19,373 nt of DNA from Nitrospiria bacterium (GTDB lineage: Bacteria > Nitrospirota > Nitrospiria > Nitrospirales > UBA8639): NCBI GenBank assembly GCA_030430725.1, contig JAUIKP010000008.1:1-19373 (forward strand), given 5' to 3'. The position numbers were made by a program, and so were the translations under genes. Shown one piece after another: positions 1 through 7,352 of this stretch; positions within the stretch are counted from its first letter, which is position 1; each line of letters starts with the position of its first letter. Below the pieces are notes generated by a model. The model was not told the origin of the DNA, made no database searches, and saw only the letters and a program-made list of their open reading frames with translations.

Positions 1-1
1 C

Positions 2-352
2 TCTCCCCTTACTCCTGAAGGGCGACCCCATGACGATGAGGCTGCTCAATGGAGCGAACACGTTCGTCGTGATCCTTTTGCCCCCATCGTGGTCGCCTCT
101 CAGGCTCACTCGTCCCCACCATCAATGGGAACGGACCAAACAGGTAAGTACCCACAGATGAAGCATGCGCTAACGCTTAAAGCCATTGCCGTCGACGGTG
201 ACCAACGGAGTGCGGTGATCAACCGGACCGTGGTGAATGAAGGAGAAATGGTTATGGGGTATCAGGTCCTGTCCATTCAGGCCAAAGGGGTGTGGCTCAA
301 ACACCAGGGAAAAACCCAATGGTTAACATTTTCTGAGGAAGCAACGTCATAA
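2..352 (+). CDS. MshK/GspB-like pilus or secretion accessory protein, 5' end missing
   Basis: The frame is open to the left window edge, so this is the C-terminal part (about 116 residues) of a gene that begins outside. A GTG at 89 could be read as a start, but the upstream residues are in frame and look real: they include RRDPFAPIV, the 'RDPF' motif often seen before the periplasmic domain of PilP/MshK/GspB-type proteins. The C-terminal 50 or so residues (ALTLKAIAVDGD, SAVINRTVVNEGEMV, GYQVLSIQAKGVWL) have the pattern of the small beta domain of the MshK/PilP/T2SSB families: a variable X-INg-V-eGd-v-GyxV-I--GVxL motif. Such proteins are periplasmic partners of the secretin. It ends 16 bp before the secretin gene, in mshK-mshL order. 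The assignment rests on motif pattern and neighbours; a GspC/PulC-like relative is an alternative. Confidence 0.6.
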   Translation, partial: SPLTPEGRPHDDEAAQWSEHVRRDPFAPIVVASQAHSSPPSMGTDQTGKYPQMKHALTLKAIAVDGDQRSAVINRTVVNEGEMVMGYQVLSIQAKGVWLKHQGKTQWLTFSEEATS

Positions 353-368
353 CATTCCGCATCATTCT

Positions 369-1991
369 ATGAAAGACGACATGGGACACAACACGACACT
401 CATCCTTCAGAATTCCATGATTTCCCGTCAACCGTCCAACGGACCATATATCACATATGGCGTCCGAGTCTTTCAAATCCTGGCTTTCTTGAGCATGTCC
501 AGCCTGTGGGGATGTACCATCTCCAACCCGGATGTAGACCGATCTATTTCAGATGCCAACTCCACACAAACCTCCCAGAAATTTCCCTTGAATTCAGAAA
601 TGTCCCCCCTACCCGGAAACAACCCTCAGTCAACATTTTCGCTAGAGGATCGCATGTGGCTTATCGGCGATCTTCCCAAACCTCCGGCACCAACACCTGC
701 CCCTTCTTTGGGGCCCTTGTATTCGTTTCGCGCACAAGACCTGCCTGTCATCGACGCCTTGGCGTTGTTTGCTCGGAGCAATCATTTAAATATTGTGGCC
801 GGGCCAGAAATCAGCGGCACCATCACCGTCGACTTTCATCAACTTCCACTGGAACAAGCCATGTCGGCCATTTTGGAAGCTCACGGCTATTATTGGGAAC
901 ACCACCAGAACCTGATCCAGGTCAGACAATTCAAAACGAAAACATTGAACGTCGATTACATCCGTCTCGTTCGAAGTGGAACAGGACAAAACCGTGCCCA
1001 GCTTAGCTCGGGCTCCAGTGGGGGAAGTGGAAGCAGCGCATCACAGGACACCGGACAAATCACGGTGAACCAGGAGGACGAAATAAAATTCTGGGAAGAA
1101 TTGGAAACCCAAATTAAGACTCTGATGTCCGAAGAGGGACGACTCGTGGTTAATCGTCTCTCAGGAACCATTCAAATATCCGATCGATATAAACGGGTCG
1201 ATGAAATTGACGATTTTCTCAAAAGCGTTCACGAGGCTCTGTACCGACAAGTGGAGATCGAGGTACGAATTTATGAAGTCGCCCTGGATGATCAATTTAG
1301 CCTTGGAATCGATTGGAGCAGAATCAATTTCGATGGGACAAATGGGGCCATTACCCTTGCCAATATAATTACCGCCCCATTCGGAGGGTTCATGGCGAAG
1401 GCCGCCACGACCACGATCTCTTTTGAGGATGGGAGCTTTGATGGAATGCTCTCAGCTCTGGAAGAACAGGGCGACATTCGTGTGATCTCTCAACCTCGCG
1501 TGGTCACCATGAATAACCAGCCGGCGTTGATTAAAGTCGCCACCGATGAACCATTCTTTTCTTCAACCGTCGCTCAAGGGACTGCCGGCAGCGGCAATAT
1601 TGTCACTGAACAGGTGCGATCGGTGACGGTAGGCTTGGTCCTTTCCGTCACACCCCAAATTTCCGAAGATGGATGGATTATGCTGGATGTGACTCCTATT
1701 CTGTCCCGACTCCGTGAAATTAGGGAGTCGCCTGGCGCTGAAAGAGGTGAGGGGGGAGCCACTGCACCGGTTTTGGATGTCAAGCAATCCTCCGGATTGG
1801 TCAGGATGAAAGATGGAGAAATGGTCATTATCGGTGGACTCATCCAAGAGGAAAGCTCTGAAACCGAGCGGAAGGTTCCTTTCTTAGGTGACATTCCTTA
1901 CCTTGGTCGCTTATTCAAGGGAACCTACACCGCCAAAAAGAAAAGTGAATTGGTCATCTTTCTCTCTCCTAAAATTATACGAGCCTCATGA
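369..1991 (+). CDS. mshL: MshL-type secretin lipoprotein of an MSHA-like pilus or type II-like system
   Basis: This outer-membrane secretin forms the multimeric channel through which a type IV/MSHA pilus or type II substrates cross. Counting from the ATG at 369 (540 aa), an N-terminal hydrophobic stretch ends in SLWGC (Cys49), a probable lipobox with an atypical Trp at -2. A Pro-rich linker follows, then an STN/N0-type domain (about 118-186: PVIDALALFARSNHLNIV, GTITVDFHQLPLEQA). Next come a low-complexity Gly/Ser loop (about 212-228), an N1-like repeat (240-290) and the secretin beta domain (about 295-538), closing with the signature VPFLGDIPYLGRLFKG and ELVIFLSPKII. Length and layout fit the MshL branch rather than the larger GspD or PilQ. 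The start is uncertain: ATGs at 369, 381 and 417 are in frame and none has a good Shine-Dalgarno. The one at 417 gives a more compact signal peptide. Its stop overlaps the next gene's ATG. Confidence 0.88.
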   Translation: MKDDMGHNTTLILQNSMISRQPSNGPYITYGVRVFQILAFLSMSSLWGCTISNPDVDRSISDANSTQTSQKFPLNSEMSPLPGNNPQSTFSLEDRMWLIGDLPKPPAPTPAPSLGPLYSFRAQDLPVIDALALFARSNHLNIVAGPEISGTITVDFHQLPLEQAMSAILEAHGYYWEHHQNLIQVRQFKTKTLNVDYIRLVRSGTGQNRAQLSSGSSGGSGSSASQDTGQITVNQEDEIKFWEELETQIKTLMSEEGRLVVNRLSGTIQISDRYKRVDEIDDFLKSVHEALYRQVEIEVRIYEVALDDQFSLGIDWSRINFDGTNGAITLANIITAPFGGFMAKAATTTISFEDGSFDGMLSALEEQGDIRVISQPRVVTMNNQPALIKVATDEPFFSSTVAQGTAGSGNIVTEQVRSVTVGLVLSVTPQISEDGWIMLDVTPILSRLREIRESPGAERGEGGATAPVLDVKQSSGLVRMKDGEMVIIGGLIQEESSETERKVPFLGDIPYLGRLFKGTYTAKKKSELVIFLSPKIIRAS

Positions 1992-2815
1992 TGACAACCT
2001 TAGATCTCAGCCTTTGCTATCAGGAATTGGGGTTTTCTGAACCCCCATTTCGCCTCACGCCGGATACCGATTATTTTTTTCCCGGCAGCCACCATCTGGA
2101 AGCGCTGAACCATCTCAGATTTGGCATAGCCAGTGGTGGACTTACCATGCTGACCGGAGAAGTAGGTCTCGGCAAAACACTATTGTGCCGGCATTTGCTT
2201 CGGCATCCGCCGACCGGCGTCCGGTTCGCCTACCTTATGAATCCGGACCAGTCCTATTCTGATTTACTTGTATCCATTTATGAAGATTTAACCGGAACAT
2301 TACCTGAGGATCAGTCACTTGGGGCCTTACAACGGGAATTGCCAAAACTGTTGCTTCGTCTGGCCGGGGAAGGAGAACGGGTCGTCGTGTTGGTAGACGA
2401 AGCCCACCGGTTGAGTGGAAAAGTCCTGGAAGGACTTCGGCTTCTCTCTAATCTGGATACCGAAAAAGATAAGTTGATGTGTCTCCTGCTGGTTGGACAA
2501 CCGGAATTAGAACAAAAGCTGGCGACTCGTACCCTTCGTCCATTACGCCAACGCATTAGCGTTCGCTATCGACTTGAATCATTTACCTGGCAGGAGACTC
2601 GTGCATACATCCGACATCGACTGCATATCGCCGATGCCAGACACCGACTGCATTTTGGTGTGGGAGTGCTCTGGCTCATTTATGCTTGGAGTCGTGGAGT
2701 TCCGCGACGCATCAATCAACTGTGCGACCGGGCTCTGTTAGCCGCGTATGCTCAAGGGCGACATACCGTGACTCCCCTGATGATCTGGCGCGCAACCAAA
2801 GAATTTCTCCCATAG
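1988..2815 (+). CDS. mshM: MshM/ExeA(GspA)-like AAA ATPase
   Basis: This 275-aa protein is a cytoplasmic P-loop ATPase of the ExeA/GspA/MshM family, which helps place or assemble the secretin. The N-terminus has the family motif YQELGFSEPPFRLTPDTDYFF. Walker A is GEVGLGKT (57-64) and Walker B is VVVLVDEAH (132-140). Later elements are VGQPELEQKL (sensor 1 region), RPLRQRISVRYRL and the C-terminal GVPRRINQLCDRALLAAY typical of this family. It lacks the extra periplasmic peptidoglycan-binding domain of full-length ExeA, so it is the short MshM form. It overlaps the secretin stop in an ATGA arrangement, which implies translational coupling. A second ATG lies at 1991. The mshN-like gene begins 28 bp downstream. 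Confidence 0.87.
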   Translation: MMTTLDLSLCYQELGFSEPPFRLTPDTDYFFPGSHHLEALNHLRFGIASGGLTMLTGEVGLGKTLLCRHLLRHPPTGVRFAYLMNPDQSYSDLLVSIYEDLTGTLPEDQSLGALQRELPKLLLRLAGEGERVVVLVDEAHRLSGKVLEGLRLLSNLDTEKDKLMCLLLVGQPELEQKLATRTLRPLRQRISVRYRLESFTWQETRAYIRHRLHIADARHRLHFGVGVLWLIYAWSRGVPRRINQLCDRALLAAYAQGRHTVTPLMIWRATKEFLP

Positions 2816-2843
2816 TGAGAGGATCACGAAAACCCAACAGACC

Positions 2844-4193
2844 ATGAGTATCATCGCCGACACACTCCAGCGACTTCAGACTCAGACCAAAAGTGAAGAG
2901 ACTGAGACGACTCGGCAAGCTCCCCTGATTCTTCCAGCCAGAGTAAGAAGAGAACCGGGTTGGCACCGCCGGCCCTCTCCGTTAAAGTTTTGGTTAGTTG
3001 GGATGGGCATGGCAATCGGACTGTGCAGTCTCGGTATGGCTGCTTACTGGATCGGTTTCCACCTGGACATCGGAATGCCAACAGAAGCCTCTTCTTTTGC
3101 CAGGCAGCGTGTGGCCCTCTTACAGTCTCCTCCACTTTCGGAGACTCCACCTGGTCATTCAGTCTCGATTAAAACCACGCAGATACCAATTGCTGACCCA
3201 GTTGAGAGCCTTCCAGTATCTGCTGCCCAGGAACCGGATGAGGAATTGCCCACCTCCCAAGATAGTGCGTCAATGGAGCCATCCTCTCCATTAAATGTCA
3301 AACCTGCCCTCCCCACACAACCCGCGGGAGAAACTCCTGACTCCACCGTACCTGCAACACAATTAATACCCCCCACATACGATGTCCCTCAACCGAAAAC
3401 CGTGGCCACAGCCATTTCAATGTCTCACAACACCACAGACCTCGCACCGACACACCCGATCACTGGTCCAAAGGAAATCGGAAACCGTCCTCCAGTCTCA
3501 GCCCTTGCCCAAACAGAACAACCTGATTCGGATATTGCCGAATTCCCATCCGTGGATGAGACGGACACTCCCATCCCGTTGGAAGCCGATCTAGAGGAAG
3601 TAAAAATCAATCCGGATGAGCCCACGACCACCACATCTCTTGTGATTGACGAGCCTTCTGCCCCTGTGAACACGACAGCTCTTCCTCTGAAAAACGAGGG
3701 ATTGCAGATGGACACTCCGGACTTAGGTTCACCGCGGCAATCTCCAGCCAATTGGCTCCATCGTGCCCGAGAACTTATCCAAAACGGTGAATACCACGAG
3801 GCACAGGCCATGCTCTCTCCCCTTTTCCATGACCCCCCCGTTACTTGGGAACCATGGTTTTGGATGGGAACGGCGTATTTGGGGGCAGGCCAACTTGAGG
3901 AGGCCGATCAGTATTTTTTGAGCGGCCTCGCACGAAACGACAAAGTTCCCCAATTGTGGATCCAACGAGCACTGGTGGCTCAGCAACAAGGGAGTTTCCA
4001 ACTTGCAGTGCATGAACTTCGGCAAGCCGAGGCACTCCAACCGGATTTGCCCCATATCCATTTGAATATGGGCTATGCGTATGAGCGAATGGGAAATAAT
4101 CGGTTAGCAAATCAATATTTCGTGAGATTTCTACAATTAACGGAAGGCCAGCCTGAATTCTTTTCTATCAGAAAAAAACTGTTTGCCCGCTAA
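2844..4193 (+). CDS. mshN: MshN-like membrane-anchored TPR protein
   Basis: This 449-aa protein has a short cytoplasmic N-terminus (MSIIADTLQRLQ, a heptad-like start shared with MshN/GspB proteins) and one transmembrane segment at about 48-72 (KFWLVGMGMAIGLCSLGMAAYW). A long Pro/Ser/Thr/Glu-rich spacer (about 85-295) follows, then a C-terminal block of TPR units (about 303-440: AREL-QNGEYHEAQAML, WMGTAYLGAGQLEEADQYF, ALVAQQQGSFQLAVHELRQA, HLNMGYAYERMGNNRLANQYF). This layout and its position after mshM support MshN, a bitopic inner-membrane protein with a periplasmic TPR scaffold. The spacer is low complexity, so residue-level homology may be poor there. No strong ribosome-binding site is visible at the ATG; GAGAGG lies about 25 nt upstream. 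It is the last gene of this block. Confidence 0.75.
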   Translation: MSIIADTLQRLQTQTKSEETETTRQAPLILPARVRREPGWHRRPSPLKFWLVGMGMAIGLCSLGMAAYWIGFHLDIGMPTEASSFARQRVALLQSPPLSETPPGHSVSIKTTQIPIADPVESLPVSAAQEPDEELPTSQDSASMEPSSPLNVKPALPTQPAGETPDSTVPATQLIPPTYDVPQPKTVATAISMSHNTTDLAPTHPITGPKEIGNRPPVSALAQTEQPDSDIAEFPSVDETDTPIPLEADLEEVKINPDEPTTTTSLVIDEPSAPVNTTALPLKNEGLQMDTPDLGSPRQSPANWLHRARELIQNGEYHEAQAMLSPLFHDPPVTWEPWFWMGTAYLGAGQLEEADQYFLSGLARNDKVPQLWIQRALVAQQQGSFQLAVHELRQAEALQPDLPHIHLNMGYAYERMGNNRLANQYFVRFLQLTEGQPEFFSIRKKLFAR

Positions 4194-4589
4194 ACGTCTA
4201 TAACTCAGACGTAGACTTATCTAACAGATACCCCCTTAAGACTCCGGTGAAAACGGAAACGTCCACCCACCAAACCCAATCTTCATCATTATAAGAGAGT
4301 GTCGGGACCGGATCCCCTCAGCGGTCACGCTGTGCCTGTCCTCGCTTTAAACATGCGTCAGTCGTATTCCATGTAAAAGAGCGGTAACCTCATCACGATG
4401 TTTCTCCACCCATCCGGTCTGCATCCATTAGTGAGTCGTTTTGCGATTCATGAACAGAATCATCCCCCCTTAGGGTCTTTGCGCTTGGGCATGAATATGA
4501 CCAAGCATGGAATCAGGTCCGCACTTTTTGACCTACTGTGAGAAATAGAAACTCACCGGAACGGAAGATAATTTTCCGGAATCGTCGCC
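4194..4589. other. Gene-poor intergenic region after the msh-like cluster
   Basis: I see no convincing coding frame in these 396 bp. It opens with a small stem-loop directly after the mshN stop: ACGTCT (4194-4199) pairs with AGACGT (4207-4212) across a 7-nt loop. No T-tract follows, so it is a weak terminator candidate at best. Near the end, CCGGAA (4556-4561) and TTCCGG (4574-4579) form another short inverted repeat just before the small ORF at 4590. One copy of a 13-bp direct repeat lies at 4408-4420. A promoter for the downstream genes may be here, but I cannot pick out convincing -35/-10 boxes. Confidence 0.5.
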
Positions 4590-4990
4590 ATGGGAGCGTA
4601 TACCAAAGTCCGGGAAATTGCCATGGAATGCGACCAAGCCTTGTTCGAGTTAAGATCGAGGTCCAACAACATCCCCCCCAACCAAGTCCTTCAAGAAAAC
4701 CGAGATGAGATCCGCTTAATCATCAATCACACCCTGGACGGCATCATCGGACATTCCCCCCTGGAATCGTCACGATCTGGAGAATCTCATGACCATGTCA
4801 CCATGAATCTGAATTATTGACCCCGCAGGTTCGGCACTCACTCAAACAAGGCTTGGCTTTGTCCCCGCCAGGCTCCAATACGTTGCCGAAGATGCGATTC
4901 CAGGTCCACCTGAGATACACCCTCTTACACATCCCTATAGGGCAATCGTTTACCAGATCATTCCCGTCATTTATTGGACCCATCCGGTCT
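4408..4990. repeat. 13-bp direct repeat pair flanking a doubtful small ORF
   Basis: ACCCATCCGGTCT occurs at 4408-4420 and again, in the same orientation, at 4978-4990. The two copies bracket the small ORF at 4590-4820. No transposase, terminal inverted repeat or other mobile-element mark is visible between them, and the sequence after each copy differs. It could be a shared protein-binding site, a remnant of an insertion, or chance. Confidence 0.4.
4590..4820 (+). CDS. Small hypothetical protein, doubtful
   Basis: This 76-residue frame encodes a charged, mostly helical-looking peptide (KVREIAMECDQALFELR, NRDEIRLIINHTLDGIIGHS) with a mixed polar tail. Third codon positions lean towards C/G in the first two thirds, as in neighbouring genes, which favours real coding. 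Against it, no Shine-Dalgarno is visible before the ATG, I do not recognise the family, and it stands alone in a gene-poor stretch. There is no signal peptide or membrane segment. A second frame starts inside its stop (ATGA at 4817) but does not look like a real protein. Function unknown. Confidence 0.4.
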   Translation: MGAYTKVREIAMECDQALFELRSRSNNIPPNQVLQENRDEIRLIINHTLDGIIGHSPLESSRSGESHDHVTMNLNY

Positions 4991-5239
4991 CTTAGGCTGA
5001 CTGATTCACCATTTTCGATGGCACGCCATTCTCAACTCCTTTTTTACTCTTTTTGGGAATTTCCCCTTAATTTTGCCTTCGTTCCGTCCGACAAAATCAG
5101 TGGGCAACATTTTTGTAGATAAACGGCCCACAACGGGGCAGACAACCTGCCTGTTCTTTGCCCTAGGACCACACACAACAACAGGACTCAATTGCCGGAC
5201 GAGCCCAATCATGACTAATGACTAAAATCGTGAGCTAAC
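4821..5239. other. Gene-free region upstream of the HD-GYP gene with several inverted repeats
   Basis: I see no credible gene in these 419 bp. Visible structures are: a 10-bp palindrome CCCTATAGGG (4933-4942); a pyrimidine-rich run around 5038-5065; GTGGGC (5100-5105) with GCCCAC (5126-5131) across a 20-nt loop; a compact hairpin GGCAG (5137-5141), ACAAC, CTGCC (5147-5151) followed by TGTTCTTTG, which looks like a weak rightward terminator; and a tandem 7-bp repeat ATGACTA at 5211-5217 and 5218-5224, just before the HD-GYP start. The two hairpins would sit in the 5' leader of the HD-GYP mRNA if transcription begins upstream of 5100. The sequence does not match the c-di-GMP riboswitch classes I can recall. 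Confidence 0.45.
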
Positions 5240-6619
5240 ATGCCCTTCGTTCCTCTTCACGCAAACGCTCTGCGACTGGGATTGTACATCAAGATTGAGG
5301 GATCCTGGTTCAGTCATCCTTTCCCAACCAATTCATTCAAAATCGAAGCGGCGAAAGACCTCGAAACACTTCGTGGGCTCACACAGGTCAAGTTGTATTT
5401 CGATCCAGATCGTTCCGACCCCGAAGGAATTCGTTCCGACCACACCAAGGAGCCTGACCGGAAGGTGGTTCCAAGCATGGTAGAACCAGACAAAGAACCC
5501 TCGACAGAATACGAGCCCATTACCTCACACGATTTTTCAGAAAAAGACGCCACTCCGGAAGATCCTATTCAAAGAAAAGTCGCCCAGCACCAGGCCTTCC
5601 AGGTCTACCAGGAACATCTGCAAGCCGTTGAGGGTCAATTTCAGGAAGTGGTGCACGAAGCCAAACAGGTCATGCAGGACGTGATATCTGGGCGACCCCG
5701 TGGACTCCGGACGGCACAGAAAATTGTCGGAGAGCTGTATGAGATTCTTGATATAGCTGACAATTCAAGAGCACTGCTGAACCTGATCGGTTCCAACGAG
5801 ACCAAAGAGGAATTTTTTCTCCATGCACTCAATGTGTGTTCATTATCTCTCATGGTCGGGCAGGATTTAGGGTTATCGCGCGAAGACGCTGAAAAACTGG
5901 CTCTCGGGGCTCTATTTCATGATATAGGCGAACTCAAGTTTCCGGCAGAGCAATTATTTCGAAAAGGGATGATGTCTGCATCCGAACGGAAAAATTTTTT
6001 GAGCACTCATCCGAAATACGGGGTGGAGTTGGCCGAGAAGTTGCCCAATTTCCCCTATGAAGCGATTGACGTGATTCGCCAGCACCATGAACGTCTCAAC
6101 GGGTCAGGATTTCCAACAGGGAAAAAAGAGGACCAAATCAGCCATTTCGCCAAAATTGTCATGGTGGTGGATGAGTACGATGAACTGTGCCATCATCAGG
6201 ATCCAGCCAAATCTCTCATTCCCTCAGAGGCTCTATCCTATTTATATGTCAAATGCCGGCACACACTATGGCATGACGCCGTCGTCTCATTAATCAGTCA
6301 GCTGGGTGTCTACCCTCCAGGCTCACTGGTCAACTTGAGTAATCAGAAAATTGGAATCGTCACCAGTGTCAACCTTGCAAACCGGCTTAGACCGGTCATT
6401 CTCGTTTATGATGAATCCACATCTCCGAATGAACCGATTATTCTGAATCTGTCTGAGGAGGATGAAGCGCTTACCATCGTCAGTGCCATTCGACCCGTCG
6501 ATCTTTCTTCCAAAATCAGGGAATGCCTAAACCCTCGTCGAATCATCAGCTACTTTCCCTCTGGCTCTTCTACAGAATCCGGGATCGGAGGTCGGCATAC
6601 TCTTGCTGGCTCCACTTAA
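5240..6619 (+). CDS. DUF3391-HD-GYP-type phosphodiesterase-like protein with divergent signature motifs
   Basis: This is a 459-aa cytoplasmic protein. The N-terminus (1-55: PLHANALRLGLYIKIEGSWF) matches the DUF3391 domain that precedes many HD-GYP domains. An acidic linker, a helical region (about 112-185) and an HD domain (about 186-350) follow. The bi/trinuclear metal ligands of HD-GYP proteins all appear present: Glu191, His195, His227-Asp228, His257, His282-His283 and Asp311. The family signatures, however, are altered: HDIGK reads HDIGE (227-231), and the DGxGYP loop reads NGSGFP (287-292). The C-terminal part (about 355-435) is an extra segment seen in the DUF3391 subfamily. The likely role is hydrolysis or sensing of cyclic di-GMP (or a related dinucleotide), which commonly controls pili and attachment and so fits the nearby msh-like genes. 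Activity is uncertain because of the motif changes. Start ATG 5240 is preceded only by a weak GAG. Confidence 0.82.
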   Translation: MPFVPLHANALRLGLYIKIEGSWFSHPFPTNSFKIEAAKDLETLRGLTQVKLYFDPDRSDPEGIRSDHTKEPDRKVVPSMVEPDKEPSTEYEPITSHDFSEKDATPEDPIQRKVAQHQAFQVYQEHLQAVEGQFQEVVHEAKQVMQDVISGRPRGLRTAQKIVGELYEILDIADNSRALLNLIGSNETKEEFFLHALNVCSLSLMVGQDLGLSREDAEKLALGALFHDIGELKFPAEQLFRKGMMSASERKNFLSTHPKYGVELAEKLPNFPYEAIDVIRQHHERLNGSGFPTGKKEDQISHFAKIVMVVDEYDELCHHQDPAKSLIPSEALSYLYVKCRHTLWHDAVVSLISQLGVYPPGSLVNLSNQKIGIVTSVNLANRLRPVILVYDESTSPNEPIILNLSEEDEALTIVSAIRPVDLSSKIRECLNPRRIISYFPSGSSTESGIGGRHTLAGST

Positions 6620-6641
6620 TCCCGGCACAGGAAGGTCCGCT

Positions 6642-6668
6642 AGACCATCCAGACGAAATTTGGTCTGG
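6642..6668. terminator. Overlapping stem-loops between convergent genes
   Basis: Two alternative 6-bp stems overlap here: AGACCA (6642-6647) with TGGTCT (6661-6666), and CCAGAC (6649-6654) with GTCTGG (6663-6668, 8-nt loop). The site sits exactly between the end of the HD-GYP gene and the end of the opposing gene, where a bidirectional terminator is expected. Neither side has a clear T-tract, so the call is tentative. Confidence 0.35.
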
Positions 6669-6683
6669 TGATACGTGGAAACC

Positions 6684-7064
6684 TTATGGGAGCAAGGAGC
6701 GCCCAACAATCTGACGGATCCAGGCCAACCACCATGTTTTCCTCGTTTCAAGGGGGACCTCGGGATCAGGATATTCCACCCACAGTTCCTGATTCCCAAG
6801 ATACTGCTCCCCAATAAAGATACGTTGGGTTCGTAATTGCCGATAGCCCCTCTCATGTAACACGTGAATGAGTCCTTGCAAAACCTGGTCTTCGGTAGGA
6901 ACGGGATCGACATTTATCTGGAGCGATTCATAGCGGAGCCGAGCCTGGAATCCTCCTTCACAGGGAATAACATGGACTTGCCGATTGAACCCACGGTCCC
7001 GGTCATCCAGCCCGGCAACGTGATAAATATGGATGTAAGGAGATGTGGAACTCATACGCGTCAA
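6684..7064 (-). CDS. Unrecognised small soluble protein
   Basis: This frame encodes about 126 aa with the texture of a real folded protein: IHIYHVAGLDDRDRGFNRQV, GFQARLRYESLQINVDPVP, LQGLIHVLHERGYRQLR, LGNQELWVEYPDPEV. It ends WWLAWIRQIVGRSLLP. There is no signal peptide or membrane helix. A GGAGG at 7076-7080 lies 11 nt before the TTG at 7064 and 20 nt before an in-frame ATG at 7055. I give the TTG start because of that spacing, but the ATG (protein MSSTSPYIHIYHV...) is nearly as likely; an in-frame stop just upstream rules out anything longer. It is convergent with the HD-GYP gene and divergent from the sensor gene. I do not recognise the family and propose no function. Confidence 0.65.
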   Translation of the reverse strand: MTRMSSTSPYIHIYHVAGLDDRDRGFNRQVHVIPCEGGFQARLRYESLQINVDPVPTEDQVLQGLIHVLHERGYRQLRTQRIFIGEQYLGNQELWVEYPDPEVPLETRKTWWLAWIRQIVGRSLLP

Positions 7065-7102
7065 GGTCTATCATCCCTCCATTTATTATCATCGCATAAG
7101 AG

Positions 7103-7122
7103 GAAAAAGGCCGTCGAGCCTT
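7103..7122 (-). terminator. Minus-strand intrinsic terminator-like hairpin in the leader of the small unknown gene
   Basis: Read on the minus strand, AAGGC, a 6-nt loop TCGACG, GCCTT and then a run of T (GCCTTTTTCC) form a short classic terminator shape. It lies about 40 nt upstream of the start of the minus-strand gene, not after a recognised gene. It would therefore either end a short upstream transcript or act as an attenuator. The stem is only 5-6 bp, so it is weak. Confidence 0.4.
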
Positions 7123-7167
7123 CGGAGCCACTTCAAGCTCTTTCGCCTCCGCACACAAATTCTCCTC

Positions 7168-7242
7168 AGAAATCAGCGGGTCTTCTTCAAATATCCTGCG
7201 TCCTCGACTGACAACATGGAGCATCAATTTCCGCTGATTTCT
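7168..7242. repeat. 12-bp perfect inverted repeat in the divergent intergenic region
   Basis: AGAAATCAGCGG (7168-7179) is the exact reverse complement of CCGCTGATTTCT (7231-7242), separated by 51 bp. A 12-bp perfect match in such a short region is unlikely by chance. The repeat lies between the unknown minus-strand gene and the plus-strand sensor gene. It could be a pair of operator half-sites, the base of a small structured RNA, or the trace of a lost element. I see no transposase or target duplication. Confidence 0.55.
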
Positions 7243-7352
7243 CTTGCCTTCACCGGCGTGCTTTTCGTATCGTGGTACCCAATGATTATGACTGAATGAT
7301 GGGAGAAGATTTGTGTCGTATTCCCCATTTTCATGTACTCCCATATGATCAC

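Noticed and set aside
4817..5122. 101-residue frame overlapping the end of the small ORF in an ATGA arrangement
   Set aside because: The translation is rich in Ser, Phe, Pro and Arg with no domain-like pattern, and the region holds palindromes and low-complexity runs. The overlap with a doubtful ORF adds no support.
4821..5239. Cyclic di-GMP riboswitch upstream of the HD-GYP gene
   Set aside because: I looked for the conserved core of the two known classes and did not see it. The visible stems are simple hairpins.
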